A stretch of 64,000 nt of DNA, taken from NCBI RefSeq assembly GCF_001854245.1, contig NZ_CP015381.1, forward strand, positions 2,577,001 to 2,641,000, written 5' to 3'. Position numbers and translations under genes: made by a program. This DNA comes from Desulfococcus multivorans (GTDB lineage Bacteria; Desulfobacterota; Desulfobacteria; Desulfobacterales; Desulfococcaceae). How positions within the stretch are numbered: the stretch's first letter is position 1; each line of letters begins with the position of its first letter. The notes beneath the pieces were generated by a model that was not told the origin of the DNA, did no database searches, and saw only the letters and a list, made by a program, of their open reading frames with translations. Shown piece by piece: positions 29,801 to 37,211 of the stretch.

Positions 29801-30928
29801 ACCCGGGAGCAGCTCATGGCCTTTTGCACGGGAAAGCCGTCGGATGCTTTCGGTGAACCCTACCGGATCTTTGACCGGGAAAGAAAGCTCGCCCGTCTCC
29901 CCCGACCCCCATATCTGTTTATGGATCGCGTCGTCAAATGCGACCCTGAACCCTGGGTGCTCAAGCCGGATGGATGGATCGAAGCCGAATACCGTTTTTC
30001 CCCGGAAGACTGGTATTTCAAAGCGGATCGGAGCGGTATTCTCCCCTTCTGCATCCTGTTGGAGATCGCGCTCCAGCCCTGCGGCTGGCTCGCCGCCTAC
30101 ATGGGTTCCGCCCTCCAAAGCGATCAGGACCTCAAATTTCGAAACCTGGGCGGTACCGCCGTCATACACCGGAATGTCCCGAGAGGAGCCGGTCTCTTGA
30201 CCATGCGGGCTCGGTTGACCCGGTCTTCCACGGCCGGGGGCATGATTATCGAGCATTTCGACCTGGCGGTATTGAGCGACGAAGCACCCGTTTACACCGG
30301 AACCACCTATTTCGGTTTTTTCACGGAAGCCGCTCTGGCGGAGCAGGCCGGCATCCAGGGAGCCGCCGCCTCGGCTTATCAACCCACCCTGGAGGAGATC
30401 AGCTGCGGAGAATCCCATGCTTTCAGCGTCGAAAGGCCGCTGTCGCCGGAAGATACGATCATCGACCCCTCGCCGTCGCCGGCCCTTCCCGCGAAGGCCC
30501 TCAGTATGATCGACGCCGTCGAGCTCTGGGCTCCCGACGGCGGGCCCTTTGGTCTGGGGTTCATTCGCGGCGTGAAGACCGTCGATCCGGGCGAGTGGTT
30601 TTTCCAGGCCCATTTTTACCAGGATCCGGTATGCCCGGGATCCCTGGGCGTCGAATCCTTCATACAACTGATTAAGTTCGCAGCAATCCGGCGCTGGCCG
30701 AACCTCCGGGGAACTCACCGTTTCGAGCTGCTCACGGGTCAGACCCATCAGTGGATTTATCGCGGCCAGATTCTTCAGACCCACCAGAGAATCGAGGTGG
30801 ACGCCGTGATCACCAAGGTGACGGAAGGGGATACGCCGACCATACAGGCAGACGGATTTATAAAGGTTGACGGTTTGTTTATCTATCGGCTGGACAATTT
30901 CGGGCTGAAACTGATGCCCATCGACTGA
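23801..30928 (+). CDS. PfaC/Pfa3-like polyunsaturated-lipid synthase, KS-CLF-AT-DH-DH
   Basis: A 2375-residue type I fatty-acid/polyketide synthase. KS1 (about 5-460) is intact with Cys198, His332 and His372. KS2 (about 480-940) is a chain-length-factor-like domain: Cys is replaced by Ala677 and the second His by Asp847, while His810 stays. A PfaB-like AT follows (about 1050-1390; GYSLGE with Ser1153, His1270), then a Pro-rich linker (about 1430-1510). The C-terminus holds four FabA-like hotdog folds as two pairs. Only the second of each pair keeps the catalytic His: His1873 in CHFTDD and His2271 in AHFYQD. There is no ACP, KR, MAT or ER, so PfaA-like and PfaD-like partners must act in trans. 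oleA follows after 176 bp. Product is inferred to be a long polyene chain. Confidence 0.88.
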   Translation: MTERTPIAVVGIGGVFPGAVDLDAFWHNIANGLESIRKIPEHRWPVAPAKVVAPIPAPDMALSIRAGIVDAFEPDAEAWGLDPLLAADLDPLYHLVLRAGHAAYSDCGGKASDSARTGVILAAIALPTDAASRIAQEIFGRDLAERCLKETLGNATVPPFRTLNRRQCLAARVTSLPGALLARSLGLGGGSCTLDAACASSIYAVKLACDALESRRMDAVLTGGVSRPDNLYTQIGFSQLRALSPSGRCAPFDAGADGLVVGEGAGMLMLKRLDDAVAQGDRIYAVIRGIGLSNDMRGNLLAPDTEGQLRAMQAAYAAAEWSPSAVDHIECHGAGTPLGDRVELTSLRALWKGTRWSRGICAIGSIKSMIGHLLTAAGAAGMLKTLLAMKHATLPPSLHFTRAADGSPLEGGPFRVQTEAQPWEPREDGQPRRAAVSAFGFGGINGHLLFEEYHPVATARPKPNRSSAVADTPPPEIAIVGMAVHIGPLETLKAFQEAVFRGEPACRKRPTGRFKGADDVAADHLAGQGDHGAYLENFAVNVGAFRIPPKEIPDILTQQLLMLKTASDALEDARISLGGEHPRAGAAIGMEFDMEDTDFHTRWQMIHQEEALRDALRQSLPDLDEASASQWLTALQDALSRPLTATRVVGSLGGIVASRVAREFRFGGPSHVVSCGAASGLRALDIGIRSLQRMETDTFLAGAVELTGDVRNMVIASKIRPFSTGDTVRPFDIDADGTLPGEGAVALVLKRRDQAVADGDRIYAVVKGLGGASADGEDPKAMKAAYARSLRRALNDAGIPAGSVGYVEAHGSGNPDEDRIETEALHEVFNDETNRPAVGSLKSLVGDTGAVSGLASVVKTALSLYHDIIPPLSGFTAPAHEAWLSERFHIPIQPQFWIRDRKDGPRRAAVSSMTTDGNTVHAVLEAVDGSLPEKISVRNDRERQRPLGLEGPGLFVVEGQHPETLLEGLDRLDRHSRNDAATMAASAAAWFRERRPVAPGQPMAAAVVAHTPDALRHWVDECRSAVRSRTPRKIIGSNGVAFFPEPMGPEGRIAYVYPGSGNHYLGMGRGVGVQWPEILREMDRETQALKTQMFPGCYIPFRVSWENGWEAAAHRKIVSDPHHMIFGQVVHGGMMTRLAGRFGLRPDAVIGYSLGESAGLFATEAWPERGEMLRRMQETSLFKTDLAGPCNAARSAWHLPEDQAVDWRVAVVNRRAAEVRDALPRWPLARLLIVNTPSECVIGGNGDHVAGIIRTLNCEAVYLEGVVTVHCDAVVPVAEAYRELHRFPTSPPPDIQYYSCALGRVQAMTEASAAEDILAQAVAGFDFPATIEQAYADGIRLFIEMGPQSSCKRMIGQILQGKPHSAVSICERREDDTLTVLKFLGTLAAERVSLDLEPLYGEAAFSEAPIEIHSPQDRGLGTIQRIVGGGTPKSLPAPPLPIRPSALPEPSGAPSEKSSHRGDGVAGSAAAQRLPLHPPVPERIPHGDVGTKTIQAVEKHPPAPHCFAGAERPPFSRFLAAVTDNIAATAEAHKAFLDFSDALTRNYGKSFAIQVRLLEEMTTVEGDLSSRAQTPREARGTAQVGDPQPAYSREMCMEFAVGSAARVLGPEFAVVDTYPVRVRLPDTPLMLVDRILSIEGRKGGLGSGRIVTEHDVLPDAWYLDGDRAPTCISVEAGQADLFLSAYLGIDLRVKGERAYRLLDAKATFHRGLPRPGEVIRYDIHIDKFVRQGKTYMFFFRFEGFIGAEHLITMRDGCAGFFTEAEVRNSGGIIRQETGTAPQPGSKDFTELVPMVVEQYDDSAVDALRQGDPARCFGTAFNGVTLPAGVRLPGGLMRLVHRVVGLEPGGGRYGLGIIRAEADVRPDDWFLTCHFTDDMVMPGTLMYECCMHTLRIFLQRMGWISENPEARYEPVPGKESILRCRGPVTPATRKVLYEVEIAALGYDPEPYALADAMMYADGRPIVRFENMSMKLSGETRENLTSFWKYRSTGHSVQTVVFTREQLMAFCTGKPSDAFGEPYRIFDRERKLARLPRPPYLFMDRVVKCDPEPWVLKPDGWIEAEYRFSPEDWYFKADRSGILPFCILLEIALQPCGWLAAYMGSALQSDQDLKFRNLGGTAVIHRNVPRGAGLLTMRARLTRSSTAGGMIIEHFDLAVLSDEAPVYTGTTYFGFFTEAALAEQAGIQGAAASAYQPTLEEISCGESHAFSVERPLSPEDTIIDPSPSPALPAKALSMIDAVELWAPDGGPFGLGFIRGVKTVDPGEWFFQAHFYQDPVCPGSLGVESFIQLIKFAAIRRWPNLRGTHRFELLTGQTHQWIYRGQILQTHQRIEVDAVITKVTEGDTPTIQADGFIKVDGLFIYRLDNFGLKLMPID

Positions 30929-31104
30929 TACATTCGTAACGATCAATTCATACGGTTCCGCAACACGTTCGATCAAGAAGGCTTACGAATTCCGAGACCC
31001 GCGGCGAACCACCATCAGGTTGCGGCAACGACGGATGAGGATTGACTCAGATATCGGACGGTTGACCGAATCGTCAATAGTTCATTCTGGAGAACGGCAG
31101 GGTT

Positions 31105-32145
31105 ATGCAATTCAACAATGTTTACATCGATGCCTTTGGGTACGAACTGCCGCCGAACGTGGTGGCTTCACGGGACCTCGAAGAACGCCTTGCACCCCTT
31201 TACCGGCGCCTCCGTCTCAAAAGCGGACAACTCGAGGCCATTACCGGAATCTATGAGCGTCGATTCTGGGATCCAGGGTTCAAGGTCTCCGAAGGCGCCG
31301 CAGCAGCAGGTCGAAAAGTTCTCGACACCGCCTCGATCTCAACGGGTGATATCGGCATGCTGATTTTTGCCGGCGTCTGTCGGGACAACCTCGAACCGGC
31401 AACGGCCTGCGCGGTGGCCGATGCGCTGCAAATCCCATCCGAAGCCCAGGTTTACGATGTGTCCAACGCATGCCTTGGGGTCCTGAACGGCATGATCCAT
31501 ATCGCCAACGCCATCGAGTTGGGACATATCCGCGCAGGCCTTGTCGTCTCTTGCGAAACGGCTCGGGAAATCGTCGACATCACCATCAACCGCCTCCTCG
31601 AGATTCAGGACATGACCCTGTTCAAAGAGACCATTGCCACCTTGACCGGCGGATCGGGGGCGGTGGGAGTGGTCATGACCCATTCATCCCTTTCCCGCAG
31701 GGGGCATCGCCTCGTGGGAGGGGTCGCCCGGCATGCCGCCCGTTTTCACCGGCTCTGCCTGTGGGGTCCCGATGCCGGACGCGCCGTCCACGGCACGCCC
31801 GTCATGAAAACCGATTCCATAGGCGTTCTCAAAAACGGCGTCAACCTGGGCATCGAAACCTACCACGCATTTGCGGCGGAAATAAAATGGCCGGCGGATG
31901 CCCCGGACCGGATCATCTGCCACCAGGTCGGGGCGTCCCACCAGAAAACAATCCTCGAATCCATCGGCATCCCTCTGGAAAAGGATTTCGTAACGTTTCC
32001 GTTCCTGGGCAATATCGGAACGGTCTCTCTGCCCGTCACAGCCGCCATCGCCGCCGAACGAGGGGTTCTTCAAAAAGGCGACAGAGTCGGTTTTTTCGGC
32101 ATAGGGAGCGGCCTGAACTGCATGATGCTCGGCATCGACTGGTAA
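31105..32145 (+). CDS. oleA: OleA, thiolase-superfamily acyl-CoA head-to-head condensing enzyme
   Basis: 346 residues, FabH-like thiolase fold. Catalytic triad residues are Cys123 (SNACLGV), His273 (CHQVGASH) and Asn303 (FLGNIG). CRDNLEPAT with Glu97 matches the OleA segment that donates a catalytic Glu to the partner subunit, which separates OleA from FabH. OleA joins two fatty-acyl thioesters by non-decarboxylative Claisen condensation to a 2-alkyl-3-oxoacid, the first step of long-chain olefin synthesis. The other three ole genes follow directly, which makes the assignment firm. The 176-bp leader shows no convincing promoter, so it may be co-transcribed with the synthase upstream. Confidence 0.93.
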   Translation: MQFNNVYIDAFGYELPPNVVASRDLEERLAPLYRRLRLKSGQLEAITGIYERRFWDPGFKVSEGAAAAGRKVLDTASISTGDIGMLIFAGVCRDNLEPATACAVADALQIPSEAQVYDVSNACLGVLNGMIHIANAIELGHIRAGLVVSCETAREIVDITINRLLEIQDMTLFKETIATLTGGSGAVGVVMTHSSLSRRGHRLVGGVARHAARFHRLCLWGPDAGRAVHGTPVMKTDSIGVLKNGVNLGIETYHAFAAEIKWPADAPDRIICHQVGASHQKTILESIGIPLEKDFVTFPFLGNIGTVSLPVTAAIAAERGVLQKGDRVGFFGIGSGLNCMMLGIDW

Positions 32146-32169
32146 GCTTATCCTGAAAGGAAGACGCGT

Positions 32170-33078
32170 ATGCCCCCAAATAAATTCGACATGTCGGCGT
32201 TTCGCACCCTCTACCCGTTTCAATCTCATTTCCTCGACATCGACGGACTGAGCTATCATTATCTCGATGAAGGCCAAGGATCCGCGGTAGTCATGCTCCA
32301 CGGCAACCCGACCTGGTCATTTTATTTTCGAGAAATGGTTCGAGCCCTGTCGCCGGATTTCCGGGTCATCGTGCCGGATCACATGGGATGCGGCCTCTCG
32401 GATGCCCCGTCTCCTCGCCGATACGACTACCGTCTCAGGAACCGGGTCGACGACCTCGAACGACTTCTGGATCATTTGAGCCTCGACAGCCCTCTGACGC
32501 TGATGGTACACGACTGGGGCGGCATGATCGGACTATGCTATGCCATCAGACATCCGGAGCGTATCGGGAAGTTGATCATCACCAATACCGCCGGGTTTTT
32601 CCCTCCCGGAAAAAAGCGCCTTCCCCTGAGACTCCGACTGATCAGAGACCTGCCGCTGTTGGCCGTCCCCGCCGTTCTGGGACTCAACATCTTTTCCCGG
32701 GCCGCCGTTTTCATGGCCCCCGGAAGCCGGCTGGACCGAGCCGTTCGCCTCGGACTCACGGCGCCCTATCATTCACCCGCACGTCGAATGGCCACCCTCA
32801 AGTTCGTTCAGGACATTCCCCTGTCGCCCGAAGACCCCAGCTATTCCATGGTTCGCCGCGTGGCGGATCATTTGCATGATCTCTCTCATCTTCCGACGCT
32901 CATCCTTTGGGGCCTCGCCGATTTCGTTTTCGACACTGATTACCTGGATGAGTGGCGCCGGCGCTTTCCCCGGGCAGAAGTCCATGCATTTTCAGACGGA
33001 GGCCACTATCTCCTGGAGGATAAAAGCCCGGCCGTCATCCCCCTCGTCAAAGATTTCTTGAAAAAACATTCTGATTGA
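32170..33078 (+). CDS. oleB: OleB, alpha/beta-hydrolase beta-lactone decarboxylase
   Basis: 302 residues related to haloalkane dehalogenases: oxyanion motif HGNPTWSFYFRE, nucleophile Asp115 in VHDWGGMIG, and catalytic His near residue 279 (DGGHYLLED). In ole pathways this fold decarboxylates the cis-beta-lactone made by OleC to a cis-olefin. The intact Asp nucleophile fits that role. AAAGGAAG precedes the ATG at 32170, 24 bp after oleA. In isolation it could be called a dehalogenase; the oleABCD setting argues against that. Confidence 0.92.
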   Translation: MPPNKFDMSAFRTLYPFQSHFLDIDGLSYHYLDEGQGSAVVMLHGNPTWSFYFREMVRALSPDFRVIVPDHMGCGLSDAPSPRRYDYRLRNRVDDLERLLDHLSLDSPLTLMVHDWGGMIGLCYAIRHPERIGKLIITNTAGFFPPGKKRLPLRLRLIRDLPLLAVPAVLGLNIFSRAAVFMAPGSRLDRAVRLGLTAPYHSPARRMATLKFVQDIPLSPEDPSYSMVRRVADHLHDLSHLPTLILWGLADFVFDTDYLDEWRRRFPRAEVHAFSDGGHYLLEDKSPAVIPLVKDFLKKHSD

Positions 33079-33160
33079 GTTAATAATTACTCTTATTTTT
33101 ATTTTGTCTCCCTCCAAACCCAATCACAGGTGGGCTCCAAAAGGTAACTAAAGGTAAATA

Positions 33161-34900
33161 ATGGATACAATCGATCGGGTCGACGGACTTCCGGAAGAAG
33201 ACGTAAATGGCAACAGAGGATACAGGGAACCCGACGCACCTCCAATTCAGGCGGATACGGATCGTCGGCCCCTCAATATCGCTTATCGTTTGAAGGAGTC
33301 GGCAGTCAAGTATCCGAACAAACGCGCTGTCGTCTATCCCGCAGGATGGGACGACAGCAACCGTGTCGCCTATACGCATTTGACGTTTACCCAGCTTGAC
33401 AAAGAATCGGATTGTCTGGCCCACGGCCTTGAGCGGGTCGGTATCAGACGGGGCACCCGAACGCTCTTGATGGTCCCCCCCAGCCTCGATTTTTTTGCGT
33501 TGACCTTTGCCTTGTTCAAGATCGGCGCCGTCCCCGTCGTCGTGGATCCGGGCATGGGGGTCAAACGGATGATCCAGTGCATTCAGGAAAGCAAACCCGA
33601 AGGCTTCATCGGGATTGCCAAAGCGCATCTCCTGCGATGGCGGTATCCGGCATTCTTCCGCACCGTCACCACTTGGGTGAGCGTCGGGCGCCGGTGGTTT
33701 CCGGGCGCCTTCAACCTCAAGCAGGTCCACCAGCGTCCCTGGGTGCCCTACCAGCCCGCCGTCACCTATGCCGACGAGATTGCGGCCATTCTTTTCACCA
33801 CCGGAGCCACCGGACCCGCCAAGGGCGTGATCTACACCCACGGCAACTTCGATGCACAGGTCCGCCATATCCAGAGCTACTTCGGCATCGGACCCGACGA
33901 GATCGATCTGCCCACTTTTCCCCTATTCTCCTTGTTCGACCCGGCTCTCGGCATGACCGCCGTCATCCCGGACATGGATCCCACCCGACCGGCAGAGGCC
34001 GATCCCGAAAAGATCGTCGATATTATCGAGGATCAGGGGATCACCAATATGTTCGGATCGCCGGCCCTGTTGAACCATGTAGGAGAGCACGGTCGCAGCG
34101 CCGGAATCACGCTGCCTTCTCTGAGGCGGGTTATCTCCGCCGGTGCTCCGGTAATGCCCGCCATAATCGAAAAATTTTCCGGAATGCTGCCCGAGGACGC
34201 GGAGATCTATACGCCCTACGGGGCCACGGAAGCCATGCCGGTCCTATGTCTGGGCGCCAAGGAAATTCTGAGCGCTACCCGCAAATTCAGCGAACAGGGA
34301 TACGGTATCTGCGTCGGCCGTCCCGTAGGCGACATCACCGTCGGCATCATCCGCATTACCGACAATCCCATCGAACAGTGGTCCGATGACCTTCTTGTGG
34401 AAAAGGGCGAGATCGGCGAAATCGTCGTCAAAGGGGATGTGGTCACCCGCCGCTATTTCGAAAGGCCCCAGGAGGAGACGGCGGCGAAGATACCTGACGG
34501 CGACGCGTTCTGGCATCGTATGGGCGATGTCGGTTGGCAGGACAACAAGGATCGGGTCTGGTTCTGTGGTCGGAAAACCCATCGCGTCGTCACGGAAAAC
34601 GGGCCGCTGTTCACCATTCCCTGCGAAGCCATCTTCAATCAGCATCCCGCCGTCTTCAGGAGCGCTCTGGTCGGCGTGGGCAGGGCGCCGCACCAAAAGC
34701 CCGTGATTTGCATCGAGTTGAACAAGAATGACAAGAATGTCAACAAGGATGCCCTGAAGCACGAGCTGCTCAATCTGGCGGCCAAACACCCCATGACCCA
34801 GGAGATTAAAACCATCCTGTTCCATGACGGTTTTCCGGTGGACATTCGTCACAACGCCAAGATCTACAGAGAACAGCTTGCGGCATGGGCAACAAAATAG
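33161..34900 (+). CDS. oleC: OleC, beta-lactone synthetase (ANL superfamily)
   Basis: 579-residue adenylate-forming enzyme. P-loop TTGATGPAKG is at 213-222, then YTPYGATEAMP (A5), HRMGDVGWQDNKDRVWFCGRK (A7-A8) in two parts, and the C-terminal Lys in HNAKIYREQL (A10). OleC uses ATP to close the 2-alkyl-3-hydroxy acid to a beta-lactone. PTFPLFSLFDPALGMT is an OleC-like block absent from ordinary acyl-CoA ligases. An 82-bp AT-rich gap separates it from oleB, with AAGGTAAA just before the ATG. Its last 16 bp overlap oleD. Confidence 0.92.
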   Translation: MDTIDRVDGLPEEDVNGNRGYREPDAPPIQADTDRRPLNIAYRLKESAVKYPNKRAVVYPAGWDDSNRVAYTHLTFTQLDKESDCLAHGLERVGIRRGTRTLLMVPPSLDFFALTFALFKIGAVPVVVDPGMGVKRMIQCIQESKPEGFIGIAKAHLLRWRYPAFFRTVTTWVSVGRRWFPGAFNLKQVHQRPWVPYQPAVTYADEIAAILFTTGATGPAKGVIYTHGNFDAQVRHIQSYFGIGPDEIDLPTFPLFSLFDPALGMTAVIPDMDPTRPAEADPEKIVDIIEDQGITNMFGSPALLNHVGEHGRSAGITLPSLRRVISAGAPVMPAIIEKFSGMLPEDAEIYTPYGATEAMPVLCLGAKEILSATRKFSEQGYGICVGRPVGDITVGIIRITDNPIEQWSDDLLVEKGEIGEIVVKGDVVTRRYFERPQEETAAKIPDGDAFWHRMGDVGWQDNKDRVWFCGRKTHRVVTENGPLFTIPCEAIFNQHPAVFRSALVGVGRAPHQKPVICIELNKNDKNVNKDALKHELLNLAAKHPMTQEIKTILFHDGFPVDIRHNAKIYREQLAAWATK

Positions 34901-35907
34901 CCGACGGCGACATCCTCGTTACCGGCGGGGGCGGATTTCTGGGCGGCGCCATCGTTCGGGAACTGGTTCAGCAGGGCGAAACCGTTCGGACCTTCTCCCG
35001 GGGACACTATACCGGCCTCGATGATCTCGGCGTTCGCCAGATCCGCGGAGACCTGACCGATCCCGAGGCGGTGGAACGCGCCTGCCGCGGCGTCGAGGTC
35101 GTCTTCCACACAGCGGCCAAACCCGGCGTCTGGGGGGATGGAAAGGTCTATTACAGCGCCAATGTGACGGGTACCGGGAACATCCTTCGAGCGTGCCGGA
35201 AAACCGGGGTCGCCCGGCTGATCCATACCAGCTCTCCCAGCGTCATCTTCGACGGCACCGATATGGAAGGCATCGATGAAACCGCACCCTACCCGACATA
35301 TTACACCGCCCACTATCCCCGGACCAAGGCCCTGGCCGAGCAGGCAGTGGTCGCCGCCGCAGCGGAAGGACTTCCGGCCGTCGTTATCCGTCCGCACCTG
35401 ATCTGGGGGCCGGGCGATCCCCACTTGACACCCCGGATCCTGAAAAGGGCCGCCCGTCTCAGAATTGTCGGAAACGGCCGGAACCGGGTCGACACTATTT
35501 ACATCGACAACGCGGCAAAGGCCCACCTGCTCGCGGCTCAGGCCCTTCGAGATCGTCCCGAGATCTCCGGCCGCATCTATTTCGTCAGTCAGGACGATCC
35601 GATCCCCCTGTGGGACATGATCAACGCGATTCTCGCCGCCGCCGGGAAGCCGCCGGTGCGACGGACCATCTCCAAACGGCAGGCCGCTTTTGCCGGACAT
35701 CTTATGGAATGGCTGTACCGTGCCTTCCGCCTCCCCGGCGAACCCCCCATGACGCAGTTTGTCGCCGAAGAATTGGCCACTGCCCATTGGTTCGACATCA
35801 CTGCTGCGAAAAGAGATTTGGGGTACCGGCCGGAAATTTCCATAGCGGAAGGGCTGAAAAGGCTTGCCGATTCCCTGTCCCCCCTCCGGAAACAAGCGGT
35901 TCCTTAA
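34885..35907 (+). CDS. oleD: OleD, 2-alkyl-3-oxoalkanoate reductase
   Basis: 340-residue extended SDR. The nucleotide motif GGGGFLG is at 14-20 and the catalytic Tyr144-Lys148 in YPRTK, with Ser in TSSPSV. OleD reduces the OleA product to a 2-alkyl-3-hydroxyacid with NADPH. The ATG overlaps the end of oleC, indicating translational coupling. This is the last gene of the ole set and stops 48 bp before a convergent gene; no T-rich terminator is visible between them. Confidence 0.93.
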   Translation: MGNKIADGDILVTGGGGFLGGAIVRELVQQGETVRTFSRGHYTGLDDLGVRQIRGDLTDPEAVERACRGVEVVFHTAAKPGVWGDGKVYYSANVTGTGNILRACRKTGVARLIHTSSPSVIFDGTDMEGIDETAPYPTYYTAHYPRTKALAEQAVVAAAAEGLPAVVIRPHLIWGPGDPHLTPRILKRAARLRIVGNGRNRVDTIYIDNAAKAHLLAAQALRDRPEISGRIYFVSQDDPIPLWDMINAILAAAGKPPVRRTISKRQAAFAGHLMEWLYRAFRLPGEPPMTQFVAEELATAHWFDITAAKRDLGYRPEISIAEGLKRLADSLSPLRKQAVP

Positions 35908-35955
35908 TCTCGAAATCTCCTCCGGAGCGACCTGCTGGTTCAAGCATCGAATGGT

Positions 35956-36210
35956 TCAGGGGCGTCTGTCCCCCAGAATCCATTTTTTCAGGGCCCGGGT
36001 AATCCAGCGGCCCAACGGCGCTGCGGCGACATATCCGATGACGGCGATCATGAAAAACAGCACCACTCCGCCGGCCGCCCCCAGGTCCTGAGGCCGAATC
36101 CGGGGAACCACAACCCATGCGGCGATGAGACCTGTGATAATCTGCCAGGTGTCCGGCAGGAAGAGCACATAAAAGAAGATGTAACCGAAACGCCATTGTC
36201 TTTTTCGCAA
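35956..36210 (-). CDS. Small membrane protein, unknown function
   Basis: 84 residues with two hydrophobic segments (about 9-34 and 46-66) and a basic C-terminus (RALKKWILGDRRP). The start appears to be TTG at 36210 with AGAGGTG six bases upstream. It is convergent to oleD. I do not recognise a family. It could modulate envelope lipids, but that rests only on its neighbours. Confidence 0.55.
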   Translation of the reverse strand: MRKRQWRFGYIFFYVLFLPDTWQIITGLIAAWVVVPRIRPQDLGAAGGVVLFFMIAVIGYVAAAPLGRWITRALKKWILGDRRP

Positions 36211-36364
36211 AACAACACCTCTTGATCGTCATGATTTGGAGACTGACTGGAGGTACCCTATAGCAGTTCCGGAAGTTTCATGCAATTCCACTTCGACGCC
36301 CGCTGAAATTGTCATCCCGCCGGCATTCCGAACGCCTCGTTCCCGATCTGCGAGAAGAGAACCC

Positions 36365-36394
36365 TTGCGAAGCCTCGTCAAAATGGGCTATAAA
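36365..36394 (+). promoter_or_regulatory. Probable sigma70 promoter for the EfpL gene
   Basis: TTGCGA (36365-36370) and TATAAA (36389-36394) with an 18-bp spacer lie about 145 bp before the gene. The rest of the 328-bp region 36211-36538 contains a short open frame (36236-36520) with an Arg/Pro/Ser-rich, noncoding-like translation that I reject, and no other signal. Confidence 0.4.
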
Positions 36395-36538
36395 TTCGCG
36401 ATCAGCCGACGGGAAGCGTCGGTCGGTCGACCCGTTTCACCGAAGGAAGGCACTGAAACGGCATCTCCCTTGAATCGCCGCCGGAAAGCGCCGGTCGGCA
36501 AAACCGAAGCCATAAGATGAAACCCAGGAGACGACTCA

Positions 36539-37111
36539 ATGATCAAGGCGAACACCCTGAAGAAGGGAAATATCGTGGATATCGGCGGCCAGCCCCATCA
36601 GGTCAAGGATATGGAAGTCCAAACCCCCTCGGCCCGGGGCAGCAACACGCTCTACAAGGTCCGGTTCACCAATGTGGTCACCGGACAGAAGCTGGATCAG
36701 ACCTTCAAAGGTAACGACACCCTGGAAGAACTGGAGATGGAGCGCCGTCCCGTCAGCTTCATTTTTCGAAATCAGGACATGTATACCTTCATGGACAGCG
36801 AGAATTTCGAACAGTACACGCTGGGGGAAGCGAGCCTGGAGGGAAAGACGGAATGGCTCGTGGAAGGCCTGGAGGAGATCACGGCCCTGTTGTTGAACGG
36901 TCGCGTCATGGCCGTCGAACTGCCGGCATCCATCGACCTTGAGATCGTCGATACCGCTCCGGCCCTCAAAGGCGCTTCAGCCACCAACCGCAACAAGCCC
37001 GCGACCCTTTCAAACGGGATGACGGTTCTCGTTCCCGAATACCTCACCCCAGGAGAGATGATTCGGGTTAACACCGAAACCGGAAAGTTCATGTCCAGGG
37101 TCAAATCGTAA
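36539..37111 (+). CDS. yeiP: EfpL/YeiP, elongation factor P-like protein
   Basis: 190 residues with three beta-barrel domains. The tip region QTPSARGSNTLYKVRF matches YeiP/EfpL, where Arg sits at the tip, rather than canonical EF-P with its modifiable Lys. KGASATNRNKPATLSNG in domain III and VPEYLTPGEMIRVN are shared with YeiP. It binds stalled ribosomes between the P and E sites and relieves arrest at proline or similar motifs. CAGGAGAC precedes the ATG. No EF-P modification gene (epmA, epmB, earP) is in the window, consistent with the unmodified class. Confidence 0.88.
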   Translation: MIKANTLKKGNIVDIGGQPHQVKDMEVQTPSARGSNTLYKVRFTNVVTGQKLDQTFKGNDTLEELEMERRPVSFIFRNQDMYTFMDSENFEQYTLGEASLEGKTEWLVEGLEEITALLLNGRVMAVELPASIDLEIVDTAPALKGASATNRNKPATLSNGMTVLVPEYLTPGEMIRVNTETGKFMSRVKS

Positions 37112-37151
37112 TGCGGCTCGAACCGCATACCGTTAAGCCTGGCAGATCATT

Positions 37152-37188
37152 AAAAAGGGACATCCGCTGAAGCGGATGTCCCTTTTTT
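37152..37188. terminator. Bidirectional intrinsic terminator between efpL and csp
   Basis: An 11-bp stem GGGACATCCGC/GCGGATGTCCC around TGAA, preceded by five A and followed by six T on the plus strand. The symmetric A and T runs let it end both the rightward efpL transcript and the leftward cold-shock gene transcript. Confidence 0.92.
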
Positions 37189-37211
37189 AAACTATGTATG
37201 CGGCCGGAGCG

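Noticed and set aside
32170-33078. Haloalkane dehalogenase
   Set aside because: The fold and Asp nucleophile fit, but flanking oleA, oleC and oleD make OleB the better call.
36236-36520. 94-codon frame upstream of efpL
   Set aside because: Biased Arg/Pro/Ser composition, no ribosome site and the likely efpL promoter lies inside it.
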